Shown: piece by piece, positions 38,105-49,073 of the stretch
Layout of the letters: every line of letters starts with the position of its first letter
How positions within the stretch are numbered: position 1 is the first letter of the stretch
Assembly: GCA_028641055.1 (NCBI GenBank)
Contig: CM054057.1
Location: 396,412,541 to 396,476,540, forward strand
Length of the DNA stretch: 64,000 nt
Source of the DNA: Alopecurus myosuroides
Taxonomy: Eukaryota; Streptophyta; Magnoliopsida; Poales; Poaceae
Direction: 5' to 3'
Notes under the pieces: model-generated
What the model was told of the DNA's origin: nothing
The model's database searches: none
What the model saw: the letters and a program-made list of their open reading frames with translations, nothing else
Program-made: the position numbers and the translations under genes

Positions 38105-38120
38105 TGGTATCAGAGCATGG
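38105..38120 (+). other. Primer binding site of element C (tRNA-Met type)
   Basis: TGGTATCAGAGCATGG lies 2 bp after the LTR end and matches the initiator tRNA-Met primer site used by many plant Gypsy and Copia elements. Confidence 0.9.
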
Positions 38121-38577
38121 TTTCCGATTCCCGAAGTTGTTTCGATACGAATGGTTATCGAAGCAACGGGTCCGCAAAGCCTGTAGGATAACCTCGCTAA
38201 CGGTCGTTGTTTCTAAAGTGTCAAAAACTATTTGTGCAAAACCTGTTTTGAAAACATCTCAATAGGATTCTTGTTTTCTCCTTATCTCTATTCTATTTCT
38301 CCTCCTACCTTATTTGTTTTGGAGTCTCCCCTCTTGCCTATCTTTCAAAGTTTTAGGATCCTACGTGGGTGGACGTTTTCTGAGCCGTTAACCTAATAGG
38401 TTCGATCATCGGAAGATTCCTGGTGGGAGAAGATCGTCATCAACCCGAGCAAGATTCTCTTGTTAGTGGTGTCGAGGAGATCAACTGGAGGCATGAAGAA
38501 TCGATAGTCGAACTTCTTTCCCCTCCCGGGTTAGTGGGTGGATTGCGAGGGCGCAATCCCTTGTTAGTGGTGTCGTC
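38121..38577 (+). other. Residual interior of element C
   Basis: There is no gag, protease, reverse transcriptase or integrase. GGATTGCGAGGGCGCAATCC (38550-38569), just before the 3' LTR, is a short inverted repeat near the expected polypurine site. The words TTGTTAGTGGTGTCG occur twice (38460 and 38561), a possible footprint of internal deletion. Confidence 0.7.
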
Positions 38578-41500
38578 TGTAACACCCGGGGATTTTTTCC
38601 CCAGTTAGTTGTGTTTGCTCTTTCTTTTCTGCATCATCATGACATCCTCATGCATCATCATGCATTTAAACCTTTGCAAATAACTAAAGTGTCTAAACAT
38701 TATTTTTTTACTGTCCTGAAATTCTTTTGTATCTCCAAACACTATTTCTGTTTTACCCAAACCCCACCTTCTTTTTTCTGAAAAGTAATAGAAATAAACC
38801 AAAGAAGAAAAAAAAATTGTTTTGGGTGGCACGCTAGCCTAACCAGACCATCCCACCACCGATCCCATCCCATCTCCCAGCCCACCATCGACCCAACTAG
38901 GAGACAGTTTTCATCGTCTTCAACCTACGTCATCATGTACGAACTACCGCCCTGTCGTCCATCCCATCTTGGTTCTGCTAGATGGGACACATACTGGGTT
39001 TTCCCCTTCCTATAAAACATGCCCAGGAGATTCCCCTTGAACCCTAGATCATGTTTCCCGTCCCTCCTCTTCCTCCGCAGCCGCCATCGCCTTTCTCCTC
39101 ACACGCCAACGCCATGGCCACAGTGAGCTCGAGCTCGGTGCCCCGGTGAACCACACAACCCCCACCTCCTCCGTCGCGCCAGAAGGAGCACGACGCCTAC
39201 CTACACCGATTTCTGCCAGGAGCCGGACCCGGGAGTGCCCAGGAGCGCCGCGCCATCCTCGAGCACTCGTCGCCGTCCATGCGTGAGGAGCATCTCCAGG
39301 GCGTCGGCTTATTCTTCCCTGTCTCGTCCATGCCGTCCTCTCCAAGCCGAGTTGCTGCGCCATCACCCCAAGGTGAGCAGCCGCACGTCCCAGACATCCT
39401 CGCCACCCTCCTCTTTGCCTGTATGCACGGATCCGTCGGAAACCGGCCACGTACACGTTGACGCCGGAGCGACCAGTTCGAGCTAATGCTGCAGCCGCGT
39501 TGCTTCCGTACCCTGTACACACCCGCCACACAGGCATGCGCGAAATGCACCGCCATACCGGCACTTCACCCAGCCAGCTCAGCCGTCGCCCGTTTCCTCC
39601 CGAGCGTTCCGGCATGGAGACGCAGCTGAGCTGCACGCATGCTGCTGGGCATGCCGTGCTGCTGTTCCTACACACAGGCAGACTCGGCAGAGCAGCACAC
39701 ACCCACAGCGCCACAGCATCAGAAGCCCAGCTGCACCTGATTCTACACCCTTGGTCTAGTGGCCGCGCAAGAGAATCAGCAGCGCCTGCTGTTGCAGTTC
39801 GTCCCTGTCCGGTGTCTGATTTCTGAAGCCTGTCAACGTTCAGTTAACATCCCTTGTCTGTTTTTAAACTAGCGGTTGCAACGGCCATCACCAGTAACTG
39901 CTGCTGCTGTCTTCCTTGATGTTCTGAATTCTGATTCAGTTAACGTCAACTTGTTGCATCATTATAACTCAGAGAAGTATCCCATCACATACATACAGCT
40001 ACCCCAGTGGTACCATCCGTTACCCGTCCGCCCCTAGGGTGCGAGTTCGAATCCCCCTCGAGGCGCAAAGCCACCTCTTTTTTCGGCCTTTTTCTTTTAT
40101 TTCCCGAAATCCAGAAAAAACAGAACTGAGTCTTTAATTGTAAAATCCATAACAAATTGAAAAATGCTCCAATTTCAATGATTCAAATTGCTATGGATTC
40201 AGAATCTTGTGCTCTTTCTGTTAATAACAAAGTTACAACATGTTTCTGTAGTAAATTTTGCACTAAATAATTAAATACATAAATGGCTATTAAAATTTGA
40301 AACCTTGGGAATTCATAACTTGAGTTCTGTTCACCCAAATTGAGCAAACTTGGGCTCTAAAATTTTGTCTTAACAAACTCTACACAGTGGTATTTTATTT
40401 GGTCACAATTGAATTAAATTTGAACATGTTTTCTTCTGTTTACTAAAAAGGACAGAATAAAAATGCTTATGAAAAATTGCATAATAAATTCAATAATGAT
40501 CCAAAAATTATGTTTAATAGCTCAAAATGTTCAGTGAAACATTTGATACATGTTTTCAACCTTTTCAATACAATTTGTTTACTGTTTTTCCTAATTAAAA
40601 TTGGAGTAATAATTCAATACTTTAATTACACCCTTCTAAATTGCAAAATTCATAACTTGGGCAATTCAAATCCAATTCCAACATATAAAATATGGTTTCC
40701 ATGCAAAATTGAACAAGCTTTCCAAATATGAACTTTGTTTTCTATTTTGAATAAATTAAATTGCTGAAAACAACTATTTCTTAATTAATGCATTTAAAAT
40801 TGTCAATTTAATAACTTGCTCATCTAAAATCCAAATTCAACAAATGAAATATGTATTCCATCTAAAATTTTGTGTTATTTCCAAATATAAATTTTGTTAT
40901 CTGTTTTGAACATTTAAAATTGGTGAAAACAACAAATGTTTGTTTAAATCATTTAAAATGCCAAAGTTCATAACTTAATAAATAAAATTCCAAACTTGGT
41001 AAACAACATATCAAACTGAAACTATTGTTGTTTTCTTATTGTTTTCATCATCCATGCATCATTCTAATCAACTTTCACATGATGGTTATTTGTAGATCAT
41101 TTAATTCAACATTAATTCATGGGCTTTTCCATATGCAATCCAAATTGCATATGGGCCCATTGAAATATGTTTACCATGTCAACTGGTTTACTTTGATGCA
41201 TCAATTAACTGTCATACATATAAAATAGGATCATGCTGGATCTTTTTCCGTAGAAGTAATTGTTGCATCCGGTGTTTGTTCTAGTTCGTTGCTTCTTCGC
41301 GGATAGGACGTTGAGGTGATGTGAGCAACGACAAGTTCTGCGGATATACCTCTACTTGCTGGATTCCAGGCAAGTATACTCACTTGCTACCTATGGCTGC
41401 CTTTCATCACTTGTTACCGATTCTTTCCGTTGCCTTTATTCTAGCCTTATGATTCGATGCTTGTGACTCGATCCTATCATATGTTTACCTTGCAGCCATG

Positions 41501-42959
41501 ATATAGCCTTCCTTCCACTTCCTATTAACTGCTGTTTGTTTACCTTGTTGGCCCTTGTGTCGTAGTTGCATGCTTAGTGTTGTTTGCGCTCTAGTCTTGT
41601 TGTCCGTCTTATCACCTTTTTAGTTTGATAGTTGGGTTTCAACTTAATCAACAACATGTTAATGTTTTGGGTAATAATAATTTGATGATAAGGCACCGGC
41701 AGGAGGCCCGGCGTGGTTTTGAGGCCTTCTAGTGTCGACCTTGATTAGGAAAAGGGTCTTGTCCTCCGATCCATGATGAGCGCACTAACCGCATGTGGGA
41801 AGCGAGTATGGGCGTCCCCCGCAACTTTGATTCGATTCGCATCTCGTCCAAATCGCCTCATTTAGTTCGGGTTTTCCATTTGCTGCATGCATATGCAGGT
41901 GCGAACCCTTGGCGCCAGGGTGGAACTTTTGTAGTCGGCATTTAGGGCGGCGTGGTCTTCCAGTGCTATGAGGGTCCCCCTTTTCTTCGTGGGGGCTCGA
42001 TTAGCCGCGCACGCACAACATGTGGTTCTTTGGGCTTGATGCAAAGAATAGTTGGGTTGTGTTGAGTGCCTCGCTTGGTGGAAGTGCATTTCCATCTGGC
42101 GGGTCATTCTTACGTGTACGGTCAAATTGGTGCATCCCTGCAGGGTTAAATCTTCTCGAGAAGCCGTGTTGTCCGCGGTTATGGATGACTTGGTGAAAGT
42201 GATGGCTAACAAGTACTCAGACAACTTACACTTAACGATAATAACTTGACTAGTAATATAGATTACCTCCACCATAAAAATGAATGTCACCTTAATCAAC
42301 AGTGTGAGTTTCCTTGGGTTGCTTCCTTAGTAGGGGGTAACACTGGATGGGTATTGTTTGGTGAGTAGTTATAGTTGGTTCTGATACGCTATCTTATCCC
42401 TTTCTTTTAGCCGGACGTTGTAGCGTGTCTCTGTAGTTAGTTAGTGCAGCCCACTGCCGCTTCTTTGCAATAATCCCTTCCTTTCGTTGTACCCAAAGTA
42501 TTTGTATCTTGTGATGATTGGTTACGCTGGTATCTTGTGAGTATGGTTTATCCACTTGCCAGTACTTAACCGTACTGACCCACGAATCCATTTCGTGGCT
42601 GCATATTCCACATTGCAGTCAACAGGTTTGAAGTCTGACGATGTTAGCTTGGGAATCCCTCCGGCTTGGCCTGGGCAGGGATTGGACGCCACCGGTTGTC
42701 TTCAGGACTCTTAGTCCAATTTGTATCTTGTCCGTAGTTGGACCCTATGTTCTTTCTTCCGCTGTCATTTGGATCTTTGTATTGTATCAGTTGTATCCTT
42801 TGGCTCGTTTGAGTCGTCTTGTATATACCTCCTCTGTTGTTGTGGATTATTCGTGAACTGTTGTAATGTTATCACAAGTGGCAACCTGGAATCGGTTATT
42901 ATGTGGATTTTGGCGGAAATGCTGAAATCTGCATAGTGCCCGATCGCGGGGCGTTCACA
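38578..42959 (+). repeat. 3' LTR of element C
   Basis: 4382 bp, collinear with 33610-38102. It lacks the 111 bp tRNA-like insert and has a short C run (five C). The TATA box is near 39010-39022. Confidence 0.92.
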
Positions 42960-42964
42960 ATGAG

Positions 42965-43909
42965 GATGCAACAACACTGGAAGCACTTCTCCTGGATTGT
43001 GGCACTAGTTTTTTCCTAGAAATTGCAGAGGCAATAAATTACACATAATTGACACTTGCAAGTACAAAATAAAAATCAGGAAATGCATATAGAGGTGCAC
43101 CTTTTGACTGATATTTCTCTTGACTGGTAGTTTTTGTCTGGTTTGTGTCATCTGGGGAGCTTCTTTTGGTTCCTCGTCTTCTAGCACTATTTGAATTGGC
43201 TATGGCTATGGAAAAAGACCTTCTGGCTGTGGTTCTTCTGTTCCTGGTGCTTCTATTCCTACTTCTTCTTGCTATGATGCTTCTCCTTCTACTTCTTCTT
43301 TTGTGGTGCTTCTCCTTCTGCTGCTTCTTACTGTGGTGCTTCTCCTTCTACTTCTTCTTGCTGTGGTGCTTCTCCTTCTGGTACTTCTTCTACTGGATGG
43401 CCTACAGCTCCTCTACCTAGTGATGGACATTTTATTTAATTGTGCATGTTTGATGGCATGCACTGCAGTGGCCAATGGTTCCATGTCTGATCATCCTTGT
43501 TCCCTCCTCCTCCTCAACTGGATTCTTCCTCCTTTTCTTACTTGGCCTACCAACTTGCTTGTCATATTTGGGTGGTCTTACAGGTGGTCCATTGGTTTTT
43601 TGTCACACTCTAGGATCACTGTAGGGCATTATCACTTGACCATATGCAGCTTTGAATGCATCAATGCTGTAACATGAGTTCACCATATCTTCTGGCTTTA
43701 TCCTTTCATGCCTTAAACATGCACATGCATGTCTGCAAGGAATGCCACATAGCTGCCATGCCCTACATGTGCACTCCAGTTTCAGCAAGTTCACTTCATA
43801 CTCACCATGCACCCCAATAACCTTGAAAATGTGTGCAACAGCAGGTACTGCTTGTTAATTGTTGGCCCAGTCAATATTTTTGTTTAACTTTTTCTTAATT
43901 TTTGGACAT
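42965..43909 (-). pseudogene. MULE transposase, C-terminal region with SWIM zinc finger
   Basis: Read leftward, the minus strand gives ICPKIKKKLNKNIDWANN at the D insertion edge. A SWIM zinc finger follows at 43603-43812 (C-x-C then C-x-H in CTCRAWQLCGIPCRHACACL), then IMPYSDPRV and a TGA at 43603-43605 where the family has Trp. The frame continues past the stop with PPVRPPKYDKQVGRP and a zinc-knuckle-like HCSACHQTC. Toward 43250 come 30-33 bp tandem repeats coding EEVEGEAPQQ-like units with further stops. An exon edge lies at 43004. SWIM fingers bind DNA or protein in MULE transposases. Several stops make this a relic. Confidence 0.82.
43245..43400 (-). repeat. Tandem 30-33 bp coding repeat in the MULE C terminus
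   Basis: About four to five units of GAAGAAGTAGAAGGAGAAGC plus ACCACAGCA, on the minus strand, encode Glu/Gly/Ala/Pro/Gln-rich repeats. On the plus strand the same DNA gives a false leucine-rich open frame. Confidence 0.7.
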
Positions 43910-43914
43910 ATGCT

Positions 43915-45555
43915 AGTGTCTCCAACGTATCTATAATTTCTGATGTTCCAAGATGATATTACGCCAATTGCTACATGTTTTCTTCCTTCTTTATAGCATT
44001 TTACACGTTTTTCAGGACTAACCTTTTACCAAGATGCCAAGTGCTAGTTCCCTGTTTTCTGTTGTTTTTTACTTCAGAAAAGTTGTTCTGTAAATATTCT
44101 TGTAATTGGACCCCACAAATCCCGAAGCTCCTATTTTTCCCGGAAGCATCCAGAAGACCGAAGAGGAGTCGAAGACGGGCACCAGGGGGCCCACACCATG
44201 GGGTGGCGCCCCCCTCCCTTGGTCGCGCTGGGGGTGGTGTTGGCCTCCCAGGCTCCACCGCCTTTGCCCTTTCGCCTATTTATCCCCCTTCGAAGGAAAA
44301 CCCTAGGCACCTGATCAAAAATCCCCGAAAAGTTCCGCAGCCGCTGTCGTCGTCAATCCTAGATCAGGGGGTTTCTGAAGCTGTCTCCCGGCACCTTGCC
44401 GTATAGGAGATCATCACCGGAGGCCTCTTCATAACCATGCCTACCTCCGGAGTGATGCGTGAGTAGTTCATCCTTGGACTACGGGTCCATAGCAGTAGAT
44501 AGATGGTTGTCTTCTCGTCCTATGCCTCAATGTTTAGATCTCGTGAGCTTCCTAACATGATCGATATTGTTCTCATGTAATTCTATGTGCTGTGTTTGCT
44601 GGGATCCGATGAATAATTAACTTATGCCAAGTTGATTATAGTCTTTATTGCATATGTTATTTGTGATCTTGCATGCTTTCCGTTGGTAGTGGTTGCTTTG
44701 GCCAAGTAGTTGCTAGTGACTCCAAGAGGGAGTATTTATGCCTGATAGTTAGGTTCATGCCTCCTTTTTGCCTGTGCTCGAGTGACAGAAACGTGACGGG
44801 GGAGGATGTGCTATTGCCACTAGGGAGAAAACAGCGGTGTGCGTGCCCGCGTGTACAATCATTGCTTACATTACACACATTGCTTAATGCGATTATCTGT
44901 TGCTTGCAACTTAATACCTAAGGGGGTTCGGATGATAACCTGAGGGTGGATTATTAGTCATAGATGCAGTTGGATTACGGTCTATGTATATTGTTGTAAT
45001 GCCCGCACTAAATATCATAGTAGTCATCATGTCATGAATGTGCACTACGGTGCAACCTTTATTTGTCAATTGCCTAGCTGTAATTTGTTCACCCAGCATG
45101 CTATGTTTTATGGAGAGACACCACTAGTGAACCTATGAACACCGGTCAATTTTCCTACACTGTTAAACAAACCACTACAATTTCCTGCTTTCTATACATA
45201 CTGCAAGCATACACCATTTTCCACACTATACGTCTAATCTTTGTTTTCAGCAAGACCGGTGAGATTGAGAACCTCACTGTACCGTTGGGACAAAGTATTT
45301 TGGTTGTGTTGTGTGTAGGTTCCACGTTGTTGCTGACACCGGTGAGACTCCATCACCACTGTCAGTGGCATCAACCTTCCGAAGGTCCTCTTTCTCCTAC
45401 TGGATTGATAACCTTGGTTCTTAACTGAGGGAAATTCTTACCGCTGCACTCATCACACCCTCCTCTTGGGGTTCCGAACGCACCATCAATAGTTTCTATA
45501 GCAAGAATTTCTGGCACCATTGCTAGGGATTTAAAGTCAACTCTGCAAGAGATCA
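43915..45555 (+). repeat. 5' LTR of element D
   Basis: About 1.64 kb, ending GCAAGAGATCA. A TATA-like TATTTATC lies at 44277-44284. The sequence near the end (CTCCTACTGGATTGATAACC) resembles the U5 of abundant wheat and barley Gypsy LTRs, judged from memory. Confidence 0.9.
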
Positions 45556-45564
45556 AGAATTCCT

Positions 45565-45582
45565 GGCACCGTTGCCAGGGAG
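45565..45582 (+). other. Primer binding site of element D (tRNA-Asp type, diverged)
   Basis: TGGCACCGTTGCCAGGGA lies about 10 bp after the LTR and differs from the A element site at two positions. Confidence 0.82.
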
Positions 45583-45753
45583 AAAGAAGTCTTCTGGCAA
45601 GGGGAGTCTCTTACTCTTAACCTCTTTATTTTGTTTATTGTCTTGTTTTTATTTTTTTGTCTAGTTTTGCTTCTTTATATCAAAAACACACAAAAAATTG
45701 TTTACTTTATAGCTGTTATTTTTGCTTTTATGCTCTTAGTTTAATCTCTAATC

Positions 45754-46281
45754 ATGATTCTACCCAAGTTTACCTATAAATATGTACCAATAGGTAGCGG
45801 TGATATAATTGGGAAAGATAATATTGGAGAGTTCTTTAATTATGTTAGTAGGCACAAAGAATTTGAGGATAGATCCTTAGCTGAACTTGCTCCAAATTAT
45901 GAAACCGCTGCAGCATCTCTAGTTCGTATGCTGGAAGCTAGGTTTGTTAACCTTAATCCCATAATGCAACAAATGTTCCTCAACCTTGATAACATTAAGG
46001 ATAGCGAAAAAAGAGAGTTTATTCTAGAAACCTTGTTTGAAAAATTTGGTGATGTTGCCATTGAGGCTAGAATTTTTTTTAACCAATTTGAGATGGCAGG
46101 CTCATGTGTAGATGTTAATAGAACACCGGGTAAAGCCAATGATAAGGAAATTAAAATATCAATACCCTTTAAATTGGTAGGAATGCATGAAGCTCTAGAA
46201 AAGAATTTTGATTGGATTGTTCCTGCAAACCCATTTGATGAAAGTAGTGTACCTAAAAGCGCTGATAAAAGGGACATCTAA
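45754..46281 (+). CDS. Unrecognised 175-aa protein of element D
   Basis: This is an uninterrupted frame of 175 residues, beginning MILPKFTYKYVPIGSGDIIG, about 170 bp after the primer site, where gag would start. It is predicted mostly helical and mildly acidic, with a central stretch (SLAELAPNYETAAASLVRML, then MFLNLDNIKDSEKREFILET). No zinc knuckle, protease or reverse transcriptase motif is visible, and it does not look like the gag of element A. It is the only coding content of the element, so it may be a diverged capsid-like or captured sequence. An ATG is present in a reasonable position. The frame has survived although the LTRs have diverged visibly. Confidence 0.5.
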   Translation: MILPKFTYKYVPIGSGDIIGKDNIGEFFNYVSRHKEFEDRSLAELAPNYETAAASLVRMLEARFVNLNPIMQQMFLNLDNIKDSEKREFILETLFEKFGDVAIEARIFFNQFEMAGSCVDVNRTPGKANDKEIKISIPFKLVGMHEALEKNFDWIVPANPFDESSVPKSADKRDI

Positions 46282-49073
46282 AACTTCTATAGTTGAAATA
46301 CAATTAATTGTTGAGGAGATTTATAAGCTTAATTTTTATGCTTGTTCACTTGAAAATACTTGAGTTTCTTTCTATGCCTAGCTGAAAGGCGTTAAAGAAA
46401 AGCGCTACCGGGCGACAACCCGTTTTGTTTCTCCGTTTTCAACCTGTTTTCCGTCGTTTTCTTTTGGTTTCTTTGCACCTGGGTGTTGTTTATTTCCTTA
46501 GAAACCCCTCTATATCTTTTATTTTGTGTCTTTGTTGAGCCAAGTAAAGCCTCTAGTGGAAAATTGAGACTATATTTCGGATTTCTGTGCAGGAAACAGA
46601 TTTCTCTGTCCACTGTTAAATTCGTATAAAATCACAGAAAATTCAAAATGACCTGAATTGTTTTGTGCGTAATCCTGGGCTATATATGCAACTTTTATTA
46701 GTTGAACACTTTTTTATTTGAGCAACAGAAGGTTTTCGAAAAAAAATCATCTTTACCTGCTGTCCTGTTTTGACAGATTTCTGCCAATAATTGAATTTGC
46801 ATCTTAAACTCTTTCTTTTGGTGTTCTTTTGAGAAAAAGATTTTTAAAAGAAGTTGTGAAAGTAGATAATGTGTTATGAGTGTTATGATTGTGTTGAAAC
46901 TGAACCATGTGAATTTATTATTTCGATTGCACTAACGTTGATAATGAAGACTGTGTGAAGTTTGGTGTGAAGGAAGTTTTCAAGGGTCAAGAGAAGAGGA
47001 TGATATGACGTGATCAAGAAGAGTGAAGAGCCTAATCTTGGGGATGCCCCGGTGGTACATCCCAGCAAATTCCAAGAATACTCAAGCGTCTAAGCTTGGG
47101 GATGCCCAAGGCATCCCCTTCTTCATCGACAAATTATCATGTCACTTCTAGTGAAACTATATTTTTATTCGGTCACATCTTATGTGCTTTACTTGTTGTG
47201 TATTTTATTTTTTCTTTCAGTTTATGTTTATTTTTTCAATAATCTTGGTTGGACCCCAGCATTCTTTTATTGGAGAGTGGCATGCTCCGCTTTTTTAGGG
47301 GAATACTTTGTATTCTTAATCTTTGTCTGGCTGGTGCATTTATTTCGCTCATGTTTTGCATGCATCTCTTATCTAAGAGTTGTTAGTTTTAGTAGTGTTA
47401 TGTGGGTGCTCTCATGTTTTCTTGCTGTATCATGTAGAGTATTTTGTTAAAACATATCTTGTATGGTGCTTGTTGGGAAAAGAAACTGCTGCTTGAAATA
47501 GAATTTTTAATGGTGCAAGTAGAATCTTGTATAGACTGTGGCTAGAACTTTTTCATATCATGCTAAACGTTATTTTAGTTTTAAAGCCTTGTGGTTATTG
47601 AGTAGCATGTTTAGCCTCAAATAGTTGAGAGTGTTTAAGGTGCCATTGAAAGATTCATGAGTTGTTCTTGTCATATTAAAGCATAAATTTATGGTATTCT
47701 CCTTTAAATGTTTTATTTGGTTAACTTGGCGCATGATCACACCATGTTTATGACTATGAACCAGTCACTAATAGCCTCTATGATCAGTTAGTTTTTGAAC
47801 TTGTGATACCGCTTATGCTTTAATTAATGATGTTTATGTCCCTATGCATGATTATGGCTCTTATGCTCTCTTGATTTGTCGCTCCCAGTCTTTTGCTAGC
47901 CTCCACCTGTACTGAGTATGAGCTCTACTCGTGCATACAACTCCCTAAAACCAAGTTTTCCCATTGTGTCTACCATACCTACCTACATGTGGTATTTAAC
48001 TTCCACTCCAAGTAAATTGCTCATGTGTTACCTTTAAAACCTTCAAAATTACTCCTGTTTAATGTGCATGTTTTTGCTCATGAGGACGTAAATAGAGAAT
48101 CTTTATCTCACTTGTTGATTAGATTTCACACCCTGTACTAGTGGCTTCATACGCTTATCCAAATGATAGAAGAGCTGGCAGTGGGGTGCCCAGTCCCAAA
48201 TTAATACACACAAAATCTCTTCACTATTTTTGCCCCCGATTCATCAGTCAAAGCATGATTGTGTAAAAAAAAGAGAAAGAGGGATGATCTTCTACCCAGA
48301 TGCGTCCTTCATATGGGAGCAGCTCTTGTGAAATCTAGTTGGCTTGTGATGTACTATATTTTCTGTTTACCATTCGTTGACATTAGCATACATCTCCCAA
48401 AATATAGACACTCCTCCATGGTATGTGATTGTTGGAAGGCACCCGAGGATTCGGTTAGCCATGGTTTGTGAAATATGGATGGGAGGAGTGTCAAACTTTT
48501 AATACTTCGGTTTAATAAAATAAAAGATCTAGCTCATGAGTGATTTCTGCTTCCCTCTGCGAAGGGCATTTCTTTTACTTTTATGTTGAGTCTCCATCTT
48601 CTAACTTTATGCGCAGTTGAGAGAGCATTTTTTCCATTCTGAGTTTAATGTGCATTTGTCCCAGAAACATTATTAATTTATTCATGATGTGTTATTGCTT
48701 GTTCTCAAATTATGTGTTCTAGTCTTCCTCATGAACTTTGAAGGTGTCGTGGCATTTATGTTTTGCCCCACTCTTAAGGACTAGCGAAATACCACTTTGA
48801 CATGCTTTCTCTATACTTGAAACAAACATATATCTTTCTTTGCATTGTTATTCATGATATTTTATTTGAGATACTTCTCATGATGCAAAGTGATTGCTAT
48901 TCTTTATTATTAAAGTTATATTTATCATGTTTGTTTTAAAAGTTCTATGATCTCAGCTTACATATGCTTTTACATTTTTATGATCAAGATTGCCTGGTAG
49001 CATGTCACCCAGAAATTATTTTGTTTACCGTTTACCTACTCGAGGATGAGTAGGAACTAAGCTTCGGGATGCT
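46282..49073 (+). other. 3' noncoding interior of element D
   Basis: It is collinear in patches with 3751-6369 of element A: the CTTTAAAG-like block at 46372-46422, a block around 47541-47581, and one around 48222-48317. The stem CCTACTC/GAGTAGG is at 49034-49053. A purine-rich tract (AAGCTTCGGGATGC) precedes the 3' LTR. Open frames here are short and unconvincing. Confidence 0.7.

Larger units (their letters stand above)
33610..42959 (+). mobile_element. LTR retrotransposon C with giant LTRs and a 475 bp interior, target duplication ATGAG
   Basis: Near-identical direct repeats of 4493 bp (33610-38102) and 4382 bp (38578-42959) both start TGTAACACCCGGGG and end GGGGCGTTCACA. ATGAG flanks the whole unit at 33605-33609 and 42960-42964. 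A tRNA-Met-type primer site begins the interior, which ends next to the second LTR without gag or pol. Almost 95 percent of the element is LTR. High LTR identity implies a recent insertion relative to A, B and D. It could be an internal deletion product of a larger Gypsy element. Confidence 0.93.

Noticed and set aside
43145..43677. Leucine-rich, membrane-like open frames on the plus strand
   Set aside because: They are the antisense of the tandem EEVEGEAPQQ-type repeat and zinc-finger region of the MULE transposase.
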